This document shows, one piece after another, positions 33,060 through 42,893 of a stretch of 64,000 nucleotides of DNA. Positions within the stretch are counted from its first letter, which is position 1. Each line of letters starts with the position of its first letter. Source of the DNA: Cetobacterium sp. 8H (lineage in GTDB: Bacteria > Fusobacteriota > Fusobacteriia > Fusobacteriales > Fusobacteriaceae). The stretch spans positions 100,782 through 164,781 of the forward strand of contig NZ_JACHTG010000002.1 in assembly GCF_014250675.1 (NCBI RefSeq), written 5' to 3'. Both the position numbers and the translations under genes were made by a program. A model generated the notes under the pieces. The model did no database searches and was not told the origin of the DNA. It saw only the letters and a list, made by a program, of their open reading frames with translations.

Positions 33060-33782
33060 ATGAAAAAATATATTGAAAATGATGATTTTTGGCCATCTAT
33101 ATCAGATTTAATGTCTGGGTTAATGATTATATTTATGTTTATAGCCATTGCTTTTATGTCCCAAGTTTCAAAAGAAAAACAAAGTATGACAGATTTAGCA
33201 AAAAATTATAAGTTAGTAAAAATATCTATATATCAAGAGTTATTTAAAGAGTTTGAAACAGATTTAAATGATTGGAATGCATATATAGATAAAGAAACGT
33301 TATCTATAAAATTTAGAGAACCTGATATTTTTTTTGAACAGGGAAGTAGTGATTTAAACTATAGATTTAAAGAGATTTTAGATGATTTTTTTCCTAGATA
33401 TATAGAAATTTTAAATTCTAATAAGTTTCGTAATGAAATAGAAGAGGTTAGAATAGAAGGACATACGTCAACAGAGTGGACCAAAAATTCTACATCAATA
33501 GAATCTTATTTTAAGAATATGGAGCTATCACAAAATAGAACAAGATCAACACTACACTATGTTATGACTTTAGATTCTATGAATTCTCATGAAAATTTTA
33601 TGATAGAAAAAGTTACAGCTAATGGGTTATCATATAGTAAAAGAATTGTTACAAATGGAGTAGAGGATAAAAAAATGTCTAGAAGGGTTGAGTTTAGAAT
33701 AAGAACTAAGGCGGAACAAAAGATTGATGAGATTTTAGCTAAAGCCAATAAGGATAGTGAGTTAAATAATGAAACTAATTAA
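33060..33782 (+). CDS. zorB: ZorB-like OmpA-domain stator protein (first Zorya)
   Basis: A 240-residue protein with one N-terminal membrane helix (SISDLMSGLMIIFMFIAIAFM) carrying the conserved Asp16 that takes up protons in MotB-type partners. A C-terminal OmpA-like peptidoglycan-binding domain (~105-235) includes VRIEGHTSTEW and NMELSQNRTRSTLHYV. ZorA and ZorB form the ion-driven complex of Zorya anti-phage systems. The next gene begins inside its 3' end (14-nt overlap), indicating coupling. Confidence 0.82.
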   Translation: MKKYIENDDFWPSISDLMSGLMIIFMFIAIAFMSQVSKEKQSMTDLAKNYKLVKISIYQELFKEFETDLNDWNAYIDKETLSIKFREPDIFFEQGSSDLNYRFKEILDDFFPRYIEILNSNKFRNEIEEVRIEGHTSTEWTKNSTSIESYFKNMELSQNRTRSTLHYVMTLDSMNSHENFMIEKVTANGLSYSKRIVTNGVEDKKMSRRVEFRIRTKAEQKIDEILAKANKDSELNNETN

Positions 33783-34614
33783 CTTTAATGAATTTTTAGC
33801 TTTTAAAAAAATGAGAGAAAAAATGGGAATACCTGAAGGTTATAAGCCAAATTTTAAAATTTTAAATATAACAATAACCACGAATTGGAGTAATATTAAA
33901 ACTAAAGGATTGGATGTATCAATAGATGAACTTTGCATAGCTCAAGATAAAACATTAGAACATAAGGATTTTCCAGGACAAAAAATGTTAGTTTATATAA
34001 GAGATTTTATGGGAGATTATGTTAAAGATGAAGAAGATATGGCCTCATTTCCAAAATTTCATATATCATGGTGTACAGCTTTGGAAAGAATGCATAAGAG
34101 CAAAAAGTATGATAGATATGTTGTAAGTCAAAGAAATGATGGTATTTTTTTATTAAATAAAACTCTTTCTGGGAAAGTTGTAAAAAAAGATATAGAGTTA
34201 AAACTTAATGTATGCAAATATTGTTTAGGAAATTTAAATTATAAAGGATACGGATCTTCGTATCAAGCAAAAAATGAAATCTTTAACAATTTTACTGTTA
34301 AGGATTTCTTAAGTGAATATAATACTGAAATTTATATAGAACCAATCCATACTTCTTTATCCCAACCATTAAATGAGTATTCTAAAGATTGGACGAATAT
34401 TAGTTATAGTTATAAAAAAAGTAAAAAATTTATTTGTCAAGAGTGTGGAAAAGATTGCTCAAAAGATATAAATGAACTTCATGTTCATCATATAGATGGT
34501 GTTAAATCAAATAATAATCCATCTAATTTAGAAATTGTTTGTGTAAAGTGTCATTCTAAAAAGCCAATGCATGAACATATGCTAATTAGTTCGAAATTTC
34601 AAAGGTATTTATAA
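33769..34614 (+). CDS. HNH endonuclease (ZorE-like position)
   Basis: A 281-residue protein ending in an HNH nuclease: CQECGKDC at ~224-231, then HVHHIDG, NNPSNLE and CVKCH, giving the two CxxC zinc pairs and the catalytic His. The N-terminal ~200 residues are unrecognised and hold an additional CKYC pair. It overlaps zorB by 14 nt. Zorya type II consists of ZorA, ZorB and an HNH protein ZorE, so this set is type II-like. Whether the N-terminal part matches ZorE needs a profile search. Confidence 0.75.
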   Translation: MKLINFNEFLAFKKMREKMGIPEGYKPNFKILNITITTNWSNIKTKGLDVSIDELCIAQDKTLEHKDFPGQKMLVYIRDFMGDYVKDEEDMASFPKFHISWCTALERMHKSKKYDRYVVSQRNDGIFLLNKTLSGKVVKKDIELKLNVCKYCLGNLNYKGYGSSYQAKNEIFNNFTVKDFLSEYNTEIYIEPIHTSLSQPLNEYSKDWTNISYSYKKSKKFICQECGKDCSKDINELHVHHIDGVKSNNNPSNLEIVCVKCHSKKPMHEHMLISSKFQRYL

Positions 34615-35043
34615 AAATTAAGAGGAAGGATCTCTCATTTTGGAAATGTTCTAAAAATAATATTTTGAATAAGCTACTTTATTTTGCCGTAATTATATTA
34701 TAGATCTAGAAAGTTTACTAATATAATGATTTATTAGCATGTTTGGAATTAAAAAAAGATATATTAGATGAAGTTAGAGATAAGATAGCTCATAAAGACC
34801 CTACATTAATGTTGATGAGACAAAATGGATTAAAAGATAATGGGGGATGGATGCTGAATTTTATTGACCTGTACTTATACTACAAAAGAATGTTGCTAAA
34901 GCTATTTATACTTCAGAAGTCTTAAAATAATAAGTTTTTAGATTTATTTCAATTAATACCTCAATAAAAAAAGATAGTATTTAATTAAAAGTAAAAAATA
35001 TTTAAATATTTAAAAAATAAATTTACAAATAAGGAGGACTATC
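34615..35043. other. Gap between HNH gene and GHKL cassette
   Basis: About 430 bases with one doubtful short frame (34743-34925) and no terminator that I can see. The last 60 bases are almost pure A/T and lead to a strong AAGGAGG. A promoter for the GHKL gene could lie here, but no hexamer pair stands out. Confidence 0.5.
34743..34925 (+). pseudogene. Short gene remnant
   Basis: A 60-codon frame without a ribosome site. The first ~37 residues (DEVRDKIAHKDPTLMLMRQNG, then GGWMLNF) have normal protein-like composition, while the end is Leu/Tyr/Lys-rich and looks like non-coding read-through. It is probably the remnant of a lost gene. Confidence 0.3.
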
Positions 35044-37014
35044 ATGAGAAAGTGGCATTTTAATAATACAGATATTTGTTCAAATTATAAGTTTAACCAA
35101 TCTATGTCTGACTTTGATAAACATGGAATAGCTGGAGTTATTAGAGAGAACATACAAAATTCATGTGATGCAAAATTAAATAATGAAAATCCTGTAAAAA
35201 TAGATATAGATTTAAATGAGATATATTCGAAAGATCTCCCGGGAATTGAGTGTTTAAAAGTAAGAATTGATTCATTAAAAGGAGAGAATCAATATTCAAG
35301 ACAAACAATAGCAAATATGCAAGATGTTGTTAAAAATGAAAAATGTAACGCAATGATAATAGAGGACTCAAATACAAAAGGTTTATCTGGTGCAACAAAA
35401 GAAAAATCTCCATATGTAGCATATGCATATAGTAAAGGTTTTCATGCAGAGGATGAAGATGAAGAAAAAGAAGCACAAAGGGGTGGTTCTCATGGAATAG
35501 GAAAAATAGCATCAAATGCAGCTTCAGATATTGCAACAATGTATTTTGCAACTAAAGATGACTTAGGAGAGATATATTTAGGTGGCACTTGTGAACTTAT
35601 AGATCACTCTTATGGTGGGAGAAACTTTTTGGGAACTGGATATTTCGCAAATTTTAAAGTGGATAGATTTGAAGCTTATAAAAATGAAAATGTTCATTCA
35701 ATTTTTTCTAAAGAAACTAGAGGATTAAAAGTTATAATTCCTTTTGTGAAGGAGGAGTTTTTTGATCTTAATGAGATTATAAAAAGTGTTTGCGACAGTT
35801 TTTTCATTAGTATATTAAACAAGGAGTTAGAAGTTAATGTTTCTGATGAAAGAATAGATAGTGAAAATTTAGAAAGTATTATTTTAAATGAGAAGTATTA
35901 TGAGCAAAATTTTAAAGAATTTAATAGAAATTCAAATTTAAGTCCTCTATATTTTAAAACTTTTAAAAATCAAGATAAAGCAGAATTAAAAGTTTCTGAT
36001 AAAAATGGGAAAATTCATTCTTTTGATATGTATTTAGATATGGTAGGTGGATTAAAGGTAGCTAGATATTGTGTTTTTAGAACTAATGGAATGAAGGTAG
36101 CCGAAAAATCAATAAAAGGATATTCATCTTCAGCTTTTAATATTGTATTAGTTTCTAGAAGTATAGAAGAAGATATGTTTTTAAAATCATTAGAGAATGA
36201 AGCACATACTCAACTTTCATCTGAACATATAAAAGATAAGGTATTTAAACAAAATGCAATTAGGTTTTTAAATAATTTAGATAGTGAAATAGGGAAGGTT
36301 GTTTCTAAAAAATTAGAGGAGTTAAATCCTACTGATGGAAAAATTGATACTTCAGATATTATTTATGAAATGAACTATAATTTTAAAAAAATTGAAAAAG
36401 AAAATAAATCAATAATTAAAGTTTCAGAAAAAAGTGATAGAAGTAATAGTAAGACAGATGAGAAGGACGAGATGGAAGAGTTAATTATAACTAAAACTTC
36501 AACAGGAGATTTTGAAATAACATCAGATGGTAGCATGGTAGCCAAATCAACTCCTTCAAGAACTAGAGAGGGTTCAAGCAAATCAACAACCAATTCTTCT
36601 AATTATAAAGATGAGCCAGTAGAAAAAAATTTTTCTAGTAAAAGAACAATCAATAAAGAAGTGAGTGGTAAAGAGCGAAAGTTTGTAAAATTAGCAAGTG
36701 GAAGTGCAAAAAGAAAAATTTCAAAAAATAAAGAGAAGTTACTTTTAGATTTAACAGGAGTAGAGGAGATAAAAAAAAAATTAAAGTGTTCTTTAAAAAT
36801 TTCTGCTATTGATGGGGAGGGAAAAGAAACTGATGATTTTTTAATTACAGATAATTATAAAAATATTAAAGAGGCCGGAATAAATTTAAATCTATCTTTT
36901 GATAAAAAAGAGATAGAAGAGGTGGCTATAATAGATAACAAAATTAATTTAGTATTAGAATTGACAGAAGATTATAATAAAAATTTAAAATTCATATACG
37001 AAGTGGTGATATAA
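35044..37014 (+). CDS. GHKL-fold (MORC/Hsp90-like) ATPase
   Basis: A 656-residue soluble protein. The N-terminal ATPase has the Bergerat-fold motifs: N box E35-x3-N39-x2-DA, G1-like IIEDSNTKG (Asp108, Gly113) and G2 GGSHGIGK (147-154). Residues ~440-550 are a Ser/Lys/Thr-rich, probably disordered linker, followed by a basic patch (KRKISKNKEK) and a ~90-residue beta-rich end. MORC/MutL-like GHKL ATPases occur in bacterial defence loci. It has a strong AAGGAGG and is tightly followed by two unknown genes. It could extend the upstream ZorAB-HNH set or be a separate system. Confidence 0.8.
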   Translation: MRKWHFNNTDICSNYKFNQSMSDFDKHGIAGVIRENIQNSCDAKLNNENPVKIDIDLNEIYSKDLPGIECLKVRIDSLKGENQYSRQTIANMQDVVKNEKCNAMIIEDSNTKGLSGATKEKSPYVAYAYSKGFHAEDEDEEKEAQRGGSHGIGKIASNAASDIATMYFATKDDLGEIYLGGTCELIDHSYGGRNFLGTGYFANFKVDRFEAYKNENVHSIFSKETRGLKVIIPFVKEEFFDLNEIIKSVCDSFFISILNKELEVNVSDERIDSENLESIILNEKYYEQNFKEFNRNSNLSPLYFKTFKNQDKAELKVSDKNGKIHSFDMYLDMVGGLKVARYCVFRTNGMKVAEKSIKGYSSSAFNIVLVSRSIEEDMFLKSLENEAHTQLSSEHIKDKVFKQNAIRFLNNLDSEIGKVVSKKLEELNPTDGKIDTSDIIYEMNYNFKKIEKENKSIIKVSEKSDRSNSKTDEKDEMEELIITKTSTGDFEITSDGSMVAKSTPSRTREGSSKSTTNSSNYKDEPVEKNFSSKRTINKEVSGKERKFVKLASGSAKRKISKNKEKLLLDLTGVEEIKKKLKCSLKISAIDGEGKETDDFLITDNYKNIKEAGINLNLSFDKKEIEEVAIIDNKINLVLELTEDYNKNLKFIYEVVI

Positions 37015-37015
37015 A

Positions 37016-37873
37016 ATGATATATACAGAAGATGCATCTTTTCCTTATCCAATAATGTGCTCAAACTCAACAGATTACATTAATAATAAATTTTTCTTTG
37101 ATATTGATGTTAAAAGTAATAATGAATTTTACTCTTTAGAGTTAAATATACAAATGGAATCAGATTTTTTAAGAGAACTTTTAAAATCTAAAGAAATTGA
37201 ATACTATGTCATTATAAAAACTCAAGATAGTAGCTTTTACAAGCTTCCAGATAATAATATTTTAAATATAGAGAGATCAAAACTATCTTTTAAAAGTAAC
37301 AGTAAAATTCAATTAATTCTAAAAAGTAGTTCAGAATTAGATTTTAAAGATAATTATGATATAGATCCATTTTATACAGATGACAATGAAAGTATTATAA
37401 TAGATAAAAATTCAATTGTTGGATTTTCAAATGTAGTTATATTTGATAGAAGTGAAAAAACCACAGTGGATCTATTTGAGAAAAAAATTGATAAGAGTAT
37501 TTCAAGTGAAATAAAAATTGAGGTTAGAGATGAAAATATTGTTTTAATATTTAAAGATGAAAAATATCAATATGGAAAGATTTCAGAATCTAAAAGATTA
37601 AATTATCCATATCTTTATATAGGTTTACAAAAATTACTTATGGAGATGATTGTAGCAGATTGTAAAAATCAAGAGAATGTATTAGAGATAGACAAAAATA
37701 GTATTTCTAATGCAAGCAAAGGAGTTTATCGAAAAATAGTTAAACTGCTTGAAAATAAGGGAATTAAAGAGATCTCATTTGACAATATAGACGAGATTAT
37801 CAATCAAATCTCTCCGAATATAGTAAGTGAATATTATAAAGGAATTATGGGAGTGTGCAAATATGAAGATTAG
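37016..37873 (+). CDS. Unknown partner of the GHKL ATPase (first)
   Basis: A 285-residue acidic soluble protein, starting 1 nt after the GHKL gene and overlapping the next gene. The first ~190 residues look beta-rich, with alternating hydrophobic residues (FFFDIDVKSNNEFYSLELNI). The last ~90 are helical (LYIGLQKLLMEMIVADC). No catalytic motif or membrane segment is visible. I do not recognise the family. The tight coupling suggests a stoichiometric partner of the ATPase. Confidence 0.7.
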   Translation: MIYTEDASFPYPIMCSNSTDYINNKFFFDIDVKSNNEFYSLELNIQMESDFLRELLKSKEIEYYVIIKTQDSSFYKLPDNNILNIERSKLSFKSNSKIQLILKSSSELDFKDNYDIDPFYTDDNESIIIDKNSIVGFSNVVIFDRSEKTTVDLFEKKIDKSISSEIKIEVRDENIVLIFKDEKYQYGKISESKRLNYPYLYIGLQKLLMEMIVADCKNQENVLEIDKNSISNASKGVYRKIVKLLENKGIKEISFDNIDEIINQISPNIVSEYYKGIMGVCKYED

Positions 37874-38609
37874 GAAACTAAATCCAGATATAATAAGGAA
37901 GTCACAAGTCTTTGAATACTATATAGGCAATTACAAAAATGAAGATGAAATTTTTCTAGAGGAATTTTATGAGATTGAATTGTCTCAAGAAAATCTATTT
38001 TTTCCAATATATATACCAGATAAAAATGAAGAAGCAAGAAAAGCAAAGTATCGTCAGGCATTTTTATGTATGAGGGATAACTATTTAAAATTAGGTAGAG
38101 ATATTTTATTAGATCGTAATTTTTGGTATTCTTTATTTTTAGATAAGTTAAAAGATATATTGATTTCAGAGTACCGAATCTCTTTAGATTCAGAAAAAGA
38201 TTTTAGAAATGTTGTTTTAAAGAAATTTGACTGGGAAAACTATGTGTATAAATTGATATTTGGGGCTGAATATATACAGGAGATGATACCTGACAAAGAG
38301 GATCATATTAGGTATTTTGATCTTATTACAGAGAATTTGGATGTTTATAACTATATTTTAAAATCTGAAATATTTAAGAATAGTGATTTTTTAATAAAAT
38401 TTTTAGATACAATAGTTGAAACAAACTCTTCAGAAATTTTAAAGAAAAAAATAGATCTATCAAATGATAAAGATGAAAGAGTTGGCCGTAGAGTTATTAA
38501 TGAATTTGCAAAGAGTTATCCTGCAGTGTTTGTTCATGCTTTAGATACGGAGGAGTTTAAAAATTATTTTCTAAAATATTTAGATCATTATAGTAGATTT
38601 ATAAAATAA
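37863..38609 (+). CDS. Unknown partner of the GHKL ATPase (second)
   Basis: A 248-residue, mostly helical, charged protein. I chose ATG 37863 (frame open from 37827) because it follows GGGAG and overlaps the previous stop by 11 nt, a usual coupling. Tryptophan-containing stretches (RNFWYSLFLDKLKDIL, FDWENYVYKLIFGAEYI) suggest a compact helical fold. I do not recognise a family or catalytic motif. Last gene of the GHKL cassette; ~180 nt separate it from the next Zorya operon. Confidence 0.7.
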   Translation: MKIRKLNPDIIRKSQVFEYYIGNYKNEDEIFLEEFYEIELSQENLFFPIYIPDKNEEARKAKYRQAFLCMRDNYLKLGRDILLDRNFWYSLFLDKLKDILISEYRISLDSEKDFRNVVLKKFDWENYVYKLIFGAEYIQEMIPDKEDHIRYFDLITENLDVYNYILKSEIFKNSDFLIKFLDTIVETNSSEILKKKIDLSNDKDERVGRRVINEFAKSYPAVFVHALDTEEFKNYFLKYLDHYSRFIK

Positions 38610-38791
38610 CTTCAAATTATATATAAAAAAGGCTTTAGAGGTGTTAAAAGAGTTTCTTGATAGTTTTATACAGCAGTAAGATTACTGTATCTTCAATATA
38701 GTAATACTTTATATTTTAATATTGGAAAAGTTAGAATTATTACAATATAGAATATATATCAGAAATAAATACAGAAAGGGGAATAGGTATA

Positions 38792-40840
38792 ATGAAAAGG
38801 ATAGGGAAATTAAATAATCCTCTATTATATGTGGGTATATTCATAGCAGCATGGGGATTTGTAACAAAGGAAGGTTATGACATTTTAAGGAACTCGAATA
38901 AAAGAATAATACTTTCTTCAATGAATGAAGAACAAGAAAAATTTCAGTTAAAAGAAAATTATTTAGAAAATATAAATTTTAATAAGGTTTTAGAAAAGTT
39001 AAAAAATGAGAATAAGATTAAAATTGAAAATAAAGATACTTTAGAAGTAATAAAATTAGGTTATATTTTAAAATATAATTCTCTAAAAGATTCAGAGAAA
39101 AAAGTGATTTCAATATTATATCAAAACCAAGATGGCTTTTTGACAGAAGAGCAATTTAAAAATATATATTTGAATAAAAATTTTGAAGTAGATTACCAGG
39201 AGCTTTTAAAAGATAATATTTTAAAAGAAGAGGCTAACTCTATAATTTATAGAGAGAAAATGACTTCATTAAATGAGAAATTTTTTATCTTTATGTCTAT
39301 TTTGTTTATATTAACATTATCAGTAAGGGGAATAAGAGATTTTAAAAATATAGTAGTTTTGGAAAAAGTTAGAGATAAACTAGATAAAGAAAAAGATTAT
39401 TCTGACTTAAATCAATGGATGGATAGATATTCTGATGATTTTTCAATAAAAAGACAGTGGACAAACTTTAGAGATAGTTTGGCTGAAAAATATAGAATGA
39501 TAGATCCAGATTTCTTTTTTAACTTTGATATTTTATATAGAGATGAGATAAGCTATAGATTATTTTCATATATTCCTCAAATACTTTTAGGAGTGGGTAT
39601 GCTTGGAACATTTTACGGTTTATCATTAGGATTATCAAGCTTAGATTTAAGTACTATGAATTCTATTCAAGATGGTGTAGGAGAGCTTTTAAGTGGTGTT
39701 AAGACAGCATTTTATACAAGTTTATTTGGATTAATATTTTCATTACTTCTTTCGTTTTTTTATGGTTTATATTTTAGTTCAATAGAAAAAATAATTGTTA
39801 AAATAAAAAATAAATCAATAGATTTCATAAGTAAGAGTCCAGAAAAAAATCCTTTAGATAAGATAATAGATTCTTTAGACGGAATAAAAAGCTCAAATAA
39901 CGATATGGCTACAAATTTGAGTAATCAAATAGGAACTATGTCAGAAAATATAAGGACGAGCATAAGTGGAATTTCAGAGAGTTTTGGAGCAGATTTTAGA
40001 GAAAACTTAACGACTTCATTGGATAAAATTTTTAATGAAAATTTTATTACTAATTTGAATTTTTCTTTAAATCAAATTTCAGAAGTATTTTTAGAAAACT
40101 CTAAAAAAATGGTTGAATTTAAAGATGAAGTTCAAAATTCAATAGACCAACTATCGGGATTAAAAGATTCTTACGTAGATGTATTAAAAGAAACATCAAG
40201 CTTAAAATTAGAATTTAATGAAACAATGGAAAGCATAAATTCTAAGTTACAGACTATATCTACAGAAGTAGATAGTGTATCTGAAAAATATAAAGAAACA
40301 TCTTCAAATTTAGGAAACATTTTAGAATCCATAGTTACATCACAAGATAATAGTATAGAGTTATTAGAAGAGAATAAAAATGTGATGAGAGTAGCAACAA
40401 CACTATTAGAAAACTCTAAGAACATTTTAGATGCTGAAAAGAGTGTACAAGAGTTATGGAATTCATATGAGGATATATTTAAAGAGATTAATGATAATCT
40501 ATCAAGAAATTTAGATACTTATAAAATCAGTTTAGAAAGTACAACAACAAAACTTAGAGAGATTTTAAAAGAAAACTCAAACGAATATAATACTTTTATA
40601 AAAAGTCAAACTGTAGATTTTATAAGTGAGATGAAAAAAGGAATTGTTATGTTATTTACTGATTATGATCAAAATTTAACAACAGCAGTAAGTAAATTTA
40701 ATGGAGTTCTTCTTGACTTTAGTGAGAAAATGAATGAATTTACAGATTCAACTCAAATAAGTACAGAAACTATATCAGAAAAAATAGAGGTTTTAGAGGA
40801 AAAAATAGAAAGTATAAAAATTGAAAGAAAGGAAAACTAA
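38792..40840 (+). CDS. zorA: ZorA-like channel with coiled-coil tail (Zorya type I)
   Basis: A 682-residue inner-membrane protein. Predicted helices are at ~9-25, 164-180, 260-282 and 303-326; the last two (LLGVGMLGTFYGLSLGLSSLD and GVKTAFYTSLFGLIFSLLL) are the MotA/TolQ-type pair. Between the first two lies an ~130-residue soluble insertion; after 330 the protein is a long coiled coil. With zorB, zorC and zorD following, it is the channel of a Zorya type I system. It is a distant paralog of the first zorA at 31.1 kb. GGGGAATAGG precedes the ATG. Confidence 0.87.
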   Translation: MKRIGKLNNPLLYVGIFIAAWGFVTKEGYDILRNSNKRIILSSMNEEQEKFQLKENYLENINFNKVLEKLKNENKIKIENKDTLEVIKLGYILKYNSLKDSEKKVISILYQNQDGFLTEEQFKNIYLNKNFEVDYQELLKDNILKEEANSIIYREKMTSLNEKFFIFMSILFILTLSVRGIRDFKNIVVLEKVRDKLDKEKDYSDLNQWMDRYSDDFSIKRQWTNFRDSLAEKYRMIDPDFFFNFDILYRDEISYRLFSYIPQILLGVGMLGTFYGLSLGLSSLDLSTMNSIQDGVGELLSGVKTAFYTSLFGLIFSLLLSFFYGLYFSSIEKIIVKIKNKSIDFISKSPEKNPLDKIIDSLDGIKSSNNDMATNLSNQIGTMSENIRTSISGISESFGADFRENLTTSLDKIFNENFITNLNFSLNQISEVFLENSKKMVEFKDEVQNSIDQLSGLKDSYVDVLKETSSLKLEFNETMESINSKLQTISTEVDSVSEKYKETSSNLGNILESIVTSQDNSIELLEENKNVMRVATTLLENSKNILDAEKSVQELWNSYEDIFKEINDNLSRNLDTYKISLESTTTKLREILKENSNEYNTFIKSQTVDFISEMKKGIVMLFTDYDQNLTTAVSKFNGVLLDFSEKMNEFTDSTQISTETISEKIEVLEEKIESIKIERKEN

Positions 40841-40845
40841 TTTAA

Positions 40846-41622
40846 ATGATTCGTAGATATAGAAAAAATGAAGAAGAAGAATCGAATTATTGGTTATCTA
40901 TTGGAGATTTAATGGCTGGAGCTCTAATAATTTTTATTCTTTTATTTGTTTTACAGATTTTAAATGTAAATAAAAAGTTAGCAGAAAAAGAGGAGCTATT
41001 AGGAAATCTTGGAGATTTAGAAAAAAAAGTAGCTTATTTAGAAGACGTAGAAAAAGCTCTCAAAACTAAAAGTGGTCATTTAGAAAAAATTATAGGAATG
41101 AAACAAGAGATAGTATCTATTATCATTGATAAGTTTAAAAAAGAAAATTTAAAAATAGATATAGATGCGAAAACGGGAAATATAAAATTAGATGATAGTA
41201 TACTATTTAGTTTTGGAAGTGCAGAACTTAAACTAGAAGGAAAAGAATTTTTGAAGGAGTTTGTACCAAAATATATTGAAGTATTCTTTGGTGATGATAA
41301 TGTAAAGCCATATGTTACTCAAATAGTAATAGAGGGGCATACTGACAACATTGGAAGTTATTTATCTAATCTTGATCTATCTCAAAGAAGAGCACTTAGT
41401 GTAGTTAAGTTTATATTTGGTCAGGAGATGCCTAATTTTAAATGGAAAGAGGATTTAAAAAAGATCATAACTGCAAATGGAAGAAGTAATATTTTATTAA
41501 TAACAGATAAAAATGGAAATATTGATGATACCAAAAGTAGAAGAGTTGAATTTCAATTTAAGCTAGATGATGAGAAAGCTAATGGAGAGATAAAAAAAAT
41601 ATTAAATAATGGTGTAAAATAA
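40846..41622 (+). CDS. zorB: ZorB OmpA-domain stator protein (Zorya type I)
   Basis: A 258-residue MotB-like protein: membrane helix WLSIGDLMAGALIIFILLFVL with the proton-accepting Asp21, a coiled coil (~40-85), then an OmpA-like domain with VIEGHTDNIGSYLSNLDLSQRRA (~162-184) that anchors to peptidoglycan. It pairs with ZorA. The stop overlaps the zorC ATG (TAATG). Confidence 0.88.
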   Translation: MIRRYRKNEEEESNYWLSIGDLMAGALIIFILLFVLQILNVNKKLAEKEELLGNLGDLEKKVAYLEDVEKALKTKSGHLEKIIGMKQEIVSIIIDKFKKENLKIDIDAKTGNIKLDDSILFSFGSAELKLEGKEFLKEFVPKYIEVFFGDDNVKPYVTQIVIEGHTDNIGSYLSNLDLSQRRALSVVKFIFGQEMPNFKWKEDLKKIITANGRSNILLITDKNGNIDDTKSRRVEFQFKLDDEKANGEIKKILNNGVK

Positions 41623-42878
41623 TGGACTTGAAAAAATTAAATTTAGATATATATAAATGCAAAAAGTTAAAAATACTGACTGAAGATATAGATATGCAAT
41701 GGGATGTTAAAATCTTAACTTTATCTTCAATTCAATTAAAAAATATATTAGTAAATTTATTCAACAAAAATAAACTCAAAGATAAAGATTTGAGTAGGTT
41801 ATTATGCAATATTTTAGAAGTAAAAACTATTTTAGCAAAAGAAAGAATAGGAAGTTTAGAAGAGTTTTTTATTAAATTAGAAAACGCTTTTAATGGTAAT
41901 TTAGAATCTGAGAGAATTAGAAATTTAGATATTTTTTATGATACAATTTTAGTTTTTTATAATAATAAAATTGCAGTAAAATCAATTAATCTTATTGTAA
42001 ATAAGCTTTTAAGTCCCAAATTAAATTTAGATAAAAATATATCTAAAAAGACTCAAATTATATTTGAAATGAGAGAAAGTAAAAAAAATATAGTAGAGTT
42101 TTTTGTTGATAAATTTTTGCTTAAACAAAGAAGTTATCTAATTAATTTATTTGACTTTGAAATGGATTTTTATATTGGAAAATCGACAGAATTATTTTTT
42201 GATATTATAAAAAATATATTTTACTCACATATTAGATGGATAGTTAGAGAACAGGACTTAGATGTAAATAGAAATTTTCTAAAATTAATGAGAGAAAATA
42301 TAAATAATTTAAGCGAAAAATCAGAAATATACAAGAAGATTATAGATATATATTCAGATAACATTAGATTTGATATAAAGGCTGATCTTTGGTTTTATGA
42401 AATTTTAGACCAACTAGGAGAGATTAAAGCTTCTAATAAAGAATGGGAATTATTTACAATTGAAGAGAAAAAAATATTTAAAAAATGGTTCTTTGGTAAA
42501 AAGATATACGATGCATTTAAAAACGTTAATGACCCTGAAAGAGGAGAGTTTTGGAAGGGGTATGCACACTGTATAGTGGATTTTAAAATATATGAGAAGG
42601 TAGCTCAAGCAATTGTTATGGAATTTGAAAATCATACAGTTGTAGAGTTTGGAAAAGTGGGAAATGCCGCATATGTTTATCCTAGAGATATTTTAAGTGT
42701 AGAAAGAGTTAATGGTTTCTTTGGTTACTATAGCAATACAACAATAAGAGATGTAAAATTAAAAGACAAATCAGCAGCTATTCCATTGAAAAATTCAAAT
42801 CTATCGTCTGGTTGGAATCATCCAGGAAATTGGCAGCAGACATTCAGATATAGACTTAGCGAACTTGGCTATAGATAA
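41622..42878 (+). CDS. zorC: ZorC, EH-signature protein (Zorya type I)
   Basis: A 418-residue, largely helical protein. Near the C-terminus it holds the EH-signature region of ZorC: DPERGEFWKGYA, then VEFGKVGNAAYVY and a final NHPGNWQQTFRYRL. ZorC works in the cytoplasm with ZorD to act on invading DNA. Its ATG overlaps the zorB stop, and zorD follows 15 nt after its stop. Confidence 0.83.
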   Translation: MDLKKLNLDIYKCKKLKILTEDIDMQWDVKILTLSSIQLKNILVNLFNKNKLKDKDLSRLLCNILEVKTILAKERIGSLEEFFIKLENAFNGNLESERIRNLDIFYDTILVFYNNKIAVKSINLIVNKLLSPKLNLDKNISKKTQIIFEMRESKKNIVEFFVDKFLLKQRSYLINLFDFEMDFYIGKSTELFFDIIKNIFYSHIRWIVREQDLDVNRNFLKLMRENINNLSEKSEIYKKIIDIYSDNIRFDIKADLWFYEILDQLGEIKASNKEWELFTIEEKKIFKKWFFGKKIYDAFKNVNDPERGEFWKGYAHCIVDFKIYEKVAQAIVMEFENHTVVEFGKVGNAAYVYPRDILSVERVNGFFGYYSNTTIRDVKLKDKSAAIPLKNSNLSSGWNHPGNWQQTFRYRLSELGYR

Positions 42879-42893
42879 AAGGGGGGATTTAAA

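Noticed and set aside
38610..38791. Promoter and terminator between the GHKL cassette and the second Zorya operon
   Set aside because: Only weak hexamers (for example TTGGAA with TATAGA) and a short dyad CAGTAA-GA-TTACTG are visible; not enough to call a site.
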